Assembly: GCF_029537235.1 (NCBI RefSeq)
Contig: NZ_CP120638.1
Coordinates: 3,970,501 to 4,034,500, forward strand
DNA length: 64,000 nt
Source of the DNA: Rhizobium sp. 32-5/1
Lineage (GTDB): Bacteria; Pseudomonadota; Alphaproteobacteria; Rhizobiales; Rhizobiaceae
Reading direction: 5' to 3'
The notes beneath the pieces were generated by a model that ran no database searches, was not told the DNA's origin, and saw nothing but the letters and a program-made list of their open reading frames with translations. Made by a program: the position numbers and the translations under genes. Below are positions 57,230 through 64,000 of this stretch, piece after piece. Every line of letters begins with the position of its first letter. Position 1 is the first letter of the stretch.

Positions 57230-59808
57230 TCAATCCATATCCGCATCGAAAGGGCTGGCCGTTCTGTCCGTGCTGCCATTGACGATCTCGCGTTTGCCGA
57301 CGTGATTGGCGGAGCCGACGAGGCCTTCTTTCTCCATGCGTTCGACGAGCGATGCGGCCCTGTTGTAGCCGATGCCGAGGCGGCGCTGGATGTAGGAGGT
57401 CGAGCACTTCTTGTCGCGCAGCACCACCTTTACGGCCTTGTCATAGAGGTCGTTGCCGTCGTCCGCTGCCATGTCGCCCTTGTCGAAGACGGCGCCCTTC
57501 TCCTCGGGCTCTTCGGTTTCCTCATCAACGGCGGTGACTGTTTCGAGATAATCCGGCCGCCCTTGAGTCCGCAGATGGGCGACGACGCTTTCGACCTCTT
57601 CATCCGACACAAAGGGACCGTGGACGCGCACGATGCGCCCGCCACCGGCCATGTGCAGCATGTCGCCTTGGCCGAGCAGCTGTTCCGCGCCTTGTTCGCC
57701 CAGGATGGTGCGGCTGTCGATCTTCGACGTCACCTGGAAGGAGATGCGGGTCGGGAAGTTTGCCTTGATCGTACCGGTGATGACATCGACGGACGGACGC
57801 TGCGTTGCCATGATCAGGTGGATGCCGGCGGCGCGGGCCATCTGGGCCAGACGCTGGATGGCGCCTTCGATTTCCTTGCCGGCGACCATCATCAGGTCGG
57901 CCATTTCATCGACGATCACGACGATGTAGGGCATGCGCGTGAGGTCGAGTTCCTGCTCCTGATGGATCGCCTCGCCGGTGCCCTTCTCGAACCCGGTCTG
58001 CACCAGCGTCGTGAAGCTTTCGCCCTTTTCGCGGGCAGCGGCGGCGCGGGCATTGTAGCCGTCGATATTGCGCACGCCGAGCTTGGACATCTTGCGGTAG
58101 CGGTCTTCCATCTCCTTCACCGCCCATTTCAGCGCCATGACGGCCTTCTTCGGGTCGGTAACGACGGGGGTCAAAAGATGCGGGATGCCGTCATAGATCG
58201 ACAGTTCGAGCATCTTCGGGTCGACCATGATCAGCCGGCATTCCTCCGGCGTCAGCCGGTAGAGCAGGGACAGGATCATGGTGTTGATCGCGACCGACTT
58301 GCCGGAACCGGTGGTGCCGGCGACAAGCAGATGCGGCATCTTGGCGAGTTCGGCGATCACCGGTTCGCCGCCGATGGTCTTGCCGAGGCAGAGCGGCAGC
58401 TTGAAGGCCGTGCGGTTGAAATCCGGCGAATCGATCAGCTCGCGGAAATAGACGGTTTCGCGGTGGGCATTCGGTAGTTCGATGCCGATGACATTGCGTC
58501 CGGGCACGACGGCGACACGCGCCGACACGGCCGACATGGAGCGGGCGATATCGTCGGCGAGACCGATGACGCGCGAGGATTTGACGCCGGGTGCCGGCTC
58601 GAATTCGTAAAGCGTGACGACCGGGCCGGGGCGGACATGGATAATCTCGCCGCGCACGCCGAAATCTTCCAGCACGCTTTCGAGATGACCGGCATTCTGC
58701 TCCAGCTGCTCCTGCGTCAGGACGAAGCCGCTCGACAGGGGGCTTCCTGCAGAAGCGACCGTGGCGGGAACTCGTAAGCGTCGCCGCTCACTGTCGACAG
58801 GGTCGATTGCGGGATCTGGAACGGCTTGGAGATCGCCACGCCTGAGGAGGCTACGGACCTCGCGACCGGTGCTTCCGTAGGGGCGGGGGCCGCCGCAACC
58901 GTTGCTGCGATGGTGCCCGGACGGGTTACGGTTTGCGAAGCAGAGGGAACTGGCACGGGGAGAGGAACTGCCGTGATGGGTACTTGTGTATAGGCCTGCT
59001 GGGACGGCGCCCTGCGGACTTCGACCACGCGGAACTTCGAGGCGATCGAGCCGCTATCGACTACCGGAACAGGGCGTGTTTCCACAGAAATGGCTGCAGT
59101 CGGCTCGGGAAAGGCAAAGGACGCGGATTCGAAGAATGCGAAATCCGAGAGATAGGGAAGGTGGGTTTCGGCGACGGGTGCCTGGTGGGCCACAGCCACA
59201 TCCGCAACGATGATCGGCTCGATAAGCCGGCCTGTCGGGGCGCGTTGCGTTGCAGTCGCCGAAGGTATCGCGGCCGCAGTGATGGGCTGGTCGGCCACGA
59301 TCTGCGGTTCTGCCGCTGCCTGGGTTTTCCAACGCATCATGCGGCGCTCGCTCATCGCTTCACGCAGTCGCTCGATCTCTAGCGCTACGGGAGAATGCTG
59401 GGCAGGCTCGATCGTGGCTGTCATCGTTGTCGCTATGGGGTCTACGGAATTCTGTGGCACAACGATCTGCATTTCATGGTGAGGCGTGTTCGGCTCCCGT
59501 GCCGGAAGCTCGCGATGCGTCTCCCGGTCGGGGGTGCGGGTGAAGCGCACATTGGGCGCCATCAGAAAATGGCTGTCCAGGCTTCCATCAACCAGATGCG
59601 CAGGATCACTGGCGCGCAGGATCGGAGAGCGGAAACGGGAGGTTTCCCCTATGATTTCCGCCTCTGTGCGTCGCGTATCCAAGGGCGCATAGGGATCATT
59701 ATCCGGCCGTGGATGATCCGGCATTCCGAATGCTTCCGCATCGGGCATGTCTTCGGATGGCGTGTTGCTGTACGTCGCGGGCTGAAAGTTCGTTCTGGGA
59801 ATACGCAT
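57230..59808 (-). CDS. ftsK: FtsK-type DNA translocase without membrane domain (frameshifted)
   Basis: Hexameric DNA pump for chromosome segregation. From ATG 59808 ([14 protein letters not shown]) a disordered region of about 350 residues rich in Pro, Ala and Glu replaces the usual four membrane helices. The motor has Walker [13 protein letters not shown] and Walker B-type [13 protein letters not shown]; the C-terminal gamma winged helix ([20 protein letters not shown], ending RMEKEGLVG) reads KOPS sequences. The frame breaks at 58738-58742; one added C gives [20 protein letters not shown]. Rhizobia often carry a second membrane-anchored FtsK; this would be the soluble type. Confidence 0.9.
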
Positions 59809-60073
59809 GGAACCTGCAAGCGAAATCGTGACTGATAAGATGGCTGATGAATAGGAAATGAAGGTTAACATTCCCTTCCACGGTAACCATCAACTTGATT
59901 GCCGCGCAGACCAAAATTTCTTGGAAAACGATTTATTTTCATATTGTTGGCGTTGGCTTTCCATCCGCTAGAGGCGCCAAGAAATTAATTTCCTCACTAT
60001 ACGGCAGGCGCGTCGGTGCTTGATCATCCCTGTTAAGGCGGCACGTAATTTTGTATCCAGACAAACGAAAAAA
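59809..60073. repeat. region upstream of ftsK with a 10-bp inverted repeat
   Basis: AATTTCTTGG at 59915-59924 and its complement CCAAGAAATT at 59977-59986, 52 bp apart, in an AT-rich stretch. The ftsK promoter should lie here. No gene seen. Confidence 0.4.
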
Positions 60074-60097
60074 GGACGCATGGTTTGCGTCCTTTTT
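60074..60097. terminator. terminator of the 60125-60316 gene
   Basis: GGACGCA / TGCGTCC stem with a 5-base loop, A run on one side and T run on the other, so it can act in both directions. Confidence 0.82.
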
Positions 60098-60124
60098 GCA
60101 CCTTCAATTGGCCGTCACTGCCGT

Positions 60125-60316
60125 TCAGGCCATGCCTGCCGGGTCGCCGATCGGCAGAAGGGCTGGTGTCAGCACCGGGTCGTTGGGGTTCTTGTTGTCA
60201 CCCTTATCGACGATGGGCGGTGTTGCCGGCCTGTCCTGCGAGCGGTCCGGGATGCCCGGTGTGACCTGGGGGCCGCGCGGTGATTCCGGTGTCTGTTCTG
60301 GAAGCGTGGTTGGCAT
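60125..60316 (-). CDS. proline-rich small protein, 63 residues
   Basis: Disordered protein (MPTTLPEQTPESPRGPQVTP, then GIPDRSQDRPATPPIVDKGD). AAAGGAGAACGATC precedes ATG 60316, an excellent ribosome site. Own terminator. It is similar in size and composition to the gene at 54251-54427. Function unknown. Confidence 0.68.
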   Translation of the reverse strand: MPTTLPEQTPESPRGPQVTPGIPDRSQDRPATPPIVDKGDNKNPNDPVLTPALLPIGDPAGMA

Positions 60317-60459
60317 GATCGTTCTCCTTTGACAGGAAAACGAGGGAGAGAGCCGTTGGTTCCCTGCAACATGCACTTCAAACGGACAGGCGGCGGCGGA
60401 TGGACAGGGGTGGCGCGATCCGCTAAGGAACGCGGGCTGTAGAATGCGGAGAGCGGATC

Positions 60460-60834
60460 ATGAACCAGTTTCACGTCGGCCAGAAGGTCGTCTGCATCGA
60501 CGACAAGTTCAAGAACGTGTCGATCGACCAGGGTATCCGCAAGGGTCAGATCTACACGATCCGCTGGATCGGCCCCTACAAGCACTATATCGACGGCGAG
60601 TTCATCGGCATCAAACTCGAGGAAATCCACCGCGGCAATGATGATGGTCCGGAAGGTTACGGTGCGGCTGACATGCCCTATCGGGCAACACGGTTTCGCC
60701 CGCTTCTGCGCGACAAGCTGTCGGCCCTGCGCAATCTGCTTGCACCGACGCCAAAGGGCGAGACGCCGTACATGCCGGATGCGCCGGAAGAGCCGCAGCG
60801 CAAGGCCCCGGTGAAGAAGCCCGAAAAGGTCTGA
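60460..60834 (+). CDS. hypothetical protein with SH3-like N-terminus
   Basis: 124 residues. The first half (FHVGQKVVCIDDKFKNVSID, then QGIRKGQIYTIRWIGPYKHY) reads as a small beta barrel. The end is basic and proline-rich (EEPQRKAPVKKPEKV), likely disordered. Related proteins occur in rhizobia and phages. Function unknown. It converges on the acyltransferase gene 3 bp away. Confidence 0.75.
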   Translation: MNQFHVGQKVVCIDDKFKNVSIDQGIRKGQIYTIRWIGPYKHYIDGEFIGIKLEEIHRGNDDGPEGYGAADMPYRATRFRPLLRDKLSALRNLLAPTPKGETPYMPDAPEEPQRKAPVKKPEKV

Positions 60835-60837
60835 TCG

Positions 60838-62895
60838 TCAGGGCGTTTCGGTCGACGTCGCCAGCTTGTCGGCACTGGTATCCGCCCGGCTTGCCTCGAC
60901 CGCTTTTAGGATTGCCGGGACCACCAGCGCGGCACCCGCATTCGATGGGTGATTGCTGTCGATGTAATAGATTTTCTCGTAGCCCTGATTATTGAGGCAA
61001 CGATCCTTGACGATAGTGCCGCAGAAAAATTCTGCTGGTTTGACGCGGTAAAGATTGGGATGGGAGAGGGCGTCGAAGGCGGCGAGAACCGTGGCGTTGC
61101 GCTTGCGGTAGAGTTCGGCGCTCGTCGAGAATATCGGATCCGTTTCGCCCGCCATGGCTGCCTTGGCGACGAGGTCGGGCACATTCCAGCCGGCCTCGGG
61201 GATCGGGTAGACCAGCACCACCTTGGTTCCGCCATCGAGATATTTCTTGATGTCCTGCAGGTAGCGCTCCAGCACCCGTGCCTTGCGGGCATCATCGAAG
61301 CGGCCAGCGGCCTCGCTTTCATTTTCCAGAAGGTCGGCATAGATCGGTGTCAGCGCCTCGACGCCGCCCTCGCCATTGTCGAAACCGCCGCCATCGATAT
61401 AGAGCGACCAGCGGTCGAGCATGATCACCGTGTCGACACCGCTGTCGCGGATATAATTTTCAATGCCTGAGAAGAAGGAATTGCAGCGCAGGCGGTATTT
61501 CGGATCGGAGACATAAAAGCCGGAAAAGCCGAGGCAGGCGGAATGGCTCATGGCATAGAGATCGACCTTCGCCTTGTCGAATTCCCGCAGCGCTTCCCCG
61601 GCGATCGCACCGGCATGCGAATCGCCGATCAGGATGGTCTTGCTGCTCGTCGAATGCGCGGTCAGGCAGGCGCGGACCGGATGCTCGATGTTGCTCTCAC
61701 CCTTGTCGAACAGGCAGGTGTCCATCGCCGGATCATGGTTTGCTTTTTCCGCCAGCACGGTGCGCGCCGTTTGTGGCAAACGAAACTGCAGCCCGTTGTC
61801 GCGGCTGCCGACAAAGCCGATGGCGATGAACAGTCCGGTGCCGATCGCCGTTGCGGTCAGCACGCGCGGCGCGGATGAAAGCATCGTGATGCGCCCGGTA
61901 CGGAAAGGGGTCTCGACAAAACGCCAGGAGAAGTAGGCAAGCACGAGCGAGGTCACGGACAGCGTTAGGAACAGCGCGGTCGACGGTTCGGTGAGGCTGC
62001 GGATACGGGCAAAGGCGAAGAGCGGTTGATGCCAGAGATAGGCGCTGTAGCTGATCAGGCCGATGCCGACCATCGGGGCTGTCGACAGGATGCGGGCGAC
62101 AAGCGTGCCTTGTGCGGCAAACAGGATGATCAGGGCCGTACCGATGACCGGGGGAAGGGCGTAGAAGGACGGGAAGGGTGTCAGTTCATCATAGGCGACG
62201 ATCGAGAAGAGGATCAAAGCGAGGCCTGTGAGCGACAGGATTTCGTTCGGCTTCTGTGTTCTGCCGGAAAGGATGAAGGCCGTCAGCGAGCCTGCCAGCA
62301 GTTCCCAGGCCCGGGTGGTCGGCAGGTAGAAATTGGCGGAGGCGAAGTGGACCGAGCCATAATCTGCAAGGAGCAGGCTGAGGATGGCGACAATAGCAAT
62401 GATGGCCACCAGGGTCTTTCGACCGAACCGCCAGCAGAACATGACGAACAGCGGGAAGACGAGATAATATTGCTCCTCGACGGCAAGGCTCCAGGTGTGG
62501 AGCAGCGGCTGTTCCTCGGCGGCGGCCGCAAAATAGCCGGTCTCCTTCCAGAACAGGAAATTCGAGACGAACAGGCAGACGGCGATGATGCTGTGGCCGA
62601 AATCCTTCATCTGCATCGGCAGCATCCAGGCCCAGGCAAAGGGCAGGCAGCAGAGAAGCACGAAGAACAGCACGGGCATGATGCGCCGCGCGCGCCGCTC
62701 ATAGAATTTCAGAATCGAGAACCGGCCCTTTTCCTGCTCACCAATGATGATCGAGGTGATCAGGTAACCGCTGATGACGAAGAAGATGTCGACGCCGACG
62801 AAGCCGCCGGAGAAGACGTCGATGCCGGCGTGGAACAGAATGACCGGGACGACTGCCAAGGCCCGCAGCCCGTCGATTTCGCGTCTGTAAAGCAT
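60838..62895 (-). CDS. OafA-type acyltransferase with SGNH domain
   Basis: 685 residues. The N-terminal part (REIDGLRALAVVPVILFHAG ... GVDIFFVISGYLITSII) is acyltransferase-3 with about ten membrane helices. The C-terminal soluble domain has the SGNH nucleophile motif ILIGDSHAGAIAG and a late DSNHPSNAGA with the Asp-His pair. Such enzymes add acetyl groups to O-antigen or other surface sugars. No polysaccharide gene is beside it. Confidence 0.92.
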   Translation of the reverse strand: MLYRREIDGLRALAVVPVILFHAGIDVFSGGFVGVDIFFVISGYLITSIIIGEQEKGRFSILKFYERRARRIMPVLFFVLLCCLPFAWAWMLPMQMKDFGHSIIAVCLFVSNFLFWKETGYFAAAAEEQPLLHTWSLAVEEQYYLVFPLFVMFCWRFGRKTLVAIIAIVAILSLLLADYGSVHFASANFYLPTTRAWELLAGSLTAFILSGRTQKPNEILSLTGLALILFSIVAYDELTPFPSFYALPPVIGTALIILFAAQGTLVARILSTAPMVGIGLISYSAYLWHQPLFAFARIRSLTEPSTALFLTLSVTSLVLAYFSWRFVETPFRTGRITMLSSAPRVLTATAIGTGLFIAIGFVGSRDNGLQFRLPQTARTVLAEKANHDPAMDTCLFDKGESNIEHPVRACLTAHSTSSKTILIGDSHAGAIAGEALREFDKAKVDLYAMSHSACLGFSGFYVSDPKYRLRCNSFFSGIENYIRDSGVDTVIMLDRWSLYIDGGGFDNGEGGVEALTPIYADLLENESEAAGRFDDARKARVLERYLQDIKKYLDGGTKVVLVYPIPEAGWNVPDLVAKAAMAGETDPIFSTSAELYRKRNATVLAAFDALSHPNLYRVKPAEFFCGTIVKDRCLNNQGYEKIYYIDSNHPSNAGAALVVPAILKAVEASRADTSADKLATSTETP

Positions 62896-63034
62896 CTAAA
62901 AATCCATGTCGGTAAAAAGAAATCTGCCATGCGGTCAAGCGTCTGCAGCGCAAAGAAATCGGCCCCGGATGCGAGGCTGCAACCGGAGCAGGATAAGGAA
63001 ACCAGCTTTGGATCAAAGGTCAACCGGGGGATGG

Positions 63035-64000
63035 TCAGTTCCGGAACAATTTCCACCGTGTCGGGCGAAATGCGATGCGTGACCGATCGGTTGCGGTCTT
63101 TTCCGGGGTAGCTCGATCTCGACCTTGCCCTGCGTCGAGCCGATGTCGAGTTCGACATGGCGCGTTCCGGCGACCCGGCGGCTGGCGGTGACGAGACCGG
63201 CAATGCAGCCGCCACAGCCATCGAGCAACTCGATGTCGTGGGGGCGGAAATAGAGCTGCGCTGCCCCGTCCTTTTCACCGGGCGCGCTGATGCCGATCGA
63301 GCGGTCCTCGATCCACAGCTGGCCGTTTTCGATGCGCACCGGCAAAATATTCGACTGGCCGATGAAGCCGAAGACGAAGGGTGAAACCGGCGTGTCGTAG
63401 ATTTCGTCGGGCGTGCCCACCTGCTCGATCTGGCCCTTGCTCATCACCACGACGCGGTCGGCGAGTTCCAGCGCTTCCTCCTGGTCGTGGGTGACGAAGA
63501 TTGTCGTGTGCCCGGTGCGGTCGTGGATTTCGCGTAGCCAGCGCCGCAGTTCCTTGCGGACCTGGGCATCGAGTGCACCGAAAGGTTCGTCGAGCAGCAG
63601 GACATTGGGCTCCACCGCCATGGCGCGGGCAAGTGCCACCCGCTGGCGCTGGCCGCCGGAGAGCTGGGCGGGATAGCGTTTTTCAAGCCCGGTCAGCTGG
63701 ACGAGGTCGATCAGCTCCATCGCGCGTCGTTTGATCTCCGCCGAGGATGGCCGGCGGCCGGCAGGACGGATTTTCAGGCCGAAGGAGACGTTGTCCAGCA
63801 CCGTCATGTGCCGGAACAGCGCATAGTGCTGGAACACGAAACCGATATTGCGCTGCTGGACCGTCTTGCGCGAGGCGTCCTCGTCACCGAAATAGATCGT
63901 GCCGTCCGTCGGGGTCTCGAGACCGGCCACCAGGCGAAGAAGCGTAGTCTTGCCGGAGCCGGAAGGACCGAGCAGCGCGATCAGTTCGCCCGAACGAATG
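63035..64000 (-). CDS. cysA: sulfate/thiosulfate ABC transporter ATPase (partial, frameshifted)
   Basis: ATP-binding subunit, cut by the window edge (5' part missing). It shows Walker A GPSGSGKT, Q-loop FVFQHYALFRHMTV, signature LSGGQRQRVALARA, Walker B VLLLDEPFGALD and the CysA-type C-terminal domain. Near the end the frame breaks in a G run (plus strand) at 63105-63108; one added C on the coding strand gives ELPPEKTATDRSRIAFRPTR and WKLFRN with the stop at 63035. It drives sulfate uptake with CysTW, not in view. Confidence 0.85.

Overview
The window is chromosomal DNA of an alphaproteobacterium, almost certainly Rhizobiales and most like Rhizobiaceae. The main reasons are a circularly permuted two-piece ssrA gene beside an alpha-type sspB, the hflK-hflC-DUF2065-degP order, serB/miaA head to head, rhizobial families (RHH_4, DUF4169, DUF4189, DUF4087) and many small ORFs with near-perfect AGGAGG ribosome sites. 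It looks like ordinary core genome with small accessory patches. There is no prophage, IS element or CRISPR array.

Layout. 1-10 kb: a GGDEF protein, ssrA-sspB trans-translation adaptors, thyA-folA, and the envelope protease set hflK-hflC-degP. 9-13 kb: serB and miaA start 1 bp apart on opposite strands, followed by a HerA-like ATPase. 13-16 kb: the acetolactate synthase operon ilvB-ilvN behind a candidate leader-peptide attenuator; ilvC lies separately at 38.3 kb. 16-21 kb: a MazEF-type toxin-antitoxin pair, then a probable operon of a LysE exporter, a membrane protein and a cobalt-type nitrile hydratase with its accessory protein. 21-31 kb: a RecD-like helicase, chemoreceptor, a MerR/LuxR-like hybrid regulator, pdxJ and MarR/HxlR regulators with their target genes. 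31-45 kb: oxidoreductases, a racemase and a RocB-like peptidase each divergent from an Lrp/AsnC regulator, an NDH-2-like dehydrogenase, TetR-ilvC and a Phd/VapC pair. 45-52 kb: a CASTOR/POLLUX-like channel, an isolated flagellin, nuclease/Nudix/PhzF genes. 52.6-54.4 kb: tRNA-Lys(CTT) and a cluster of six tiny genes. 54-64 kb: a MocR regulator, two acetyltransferases, an FtsK translocase without membrane anchor, an OafA-type acyltransferase and the 3' part of a cysA-like ABC ATPase.

Data quality matters for reading this window. At least 18 genes or junctions carry a single-base frameshift, nearly always one base lost from a homopolymer run, and several hit genes expected to be essential or strongly conserved (thyA, hflC, ftsK). 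I read these as sequencing errors and have annotated the restored genes from true start to true stop. The one apparent gene fusion (Phd-VapC) is explained the same way.

The most interesting non-coding signals are the ilv leader (18-codon peptide containing Ile-Leu-Val-Val, apparently beginning at the transcription start, followed by competing hairpins and a terminator), the permuted tmRNA, and several perfect inverted-repeat operators next to MarR, TetR and MazE genes.
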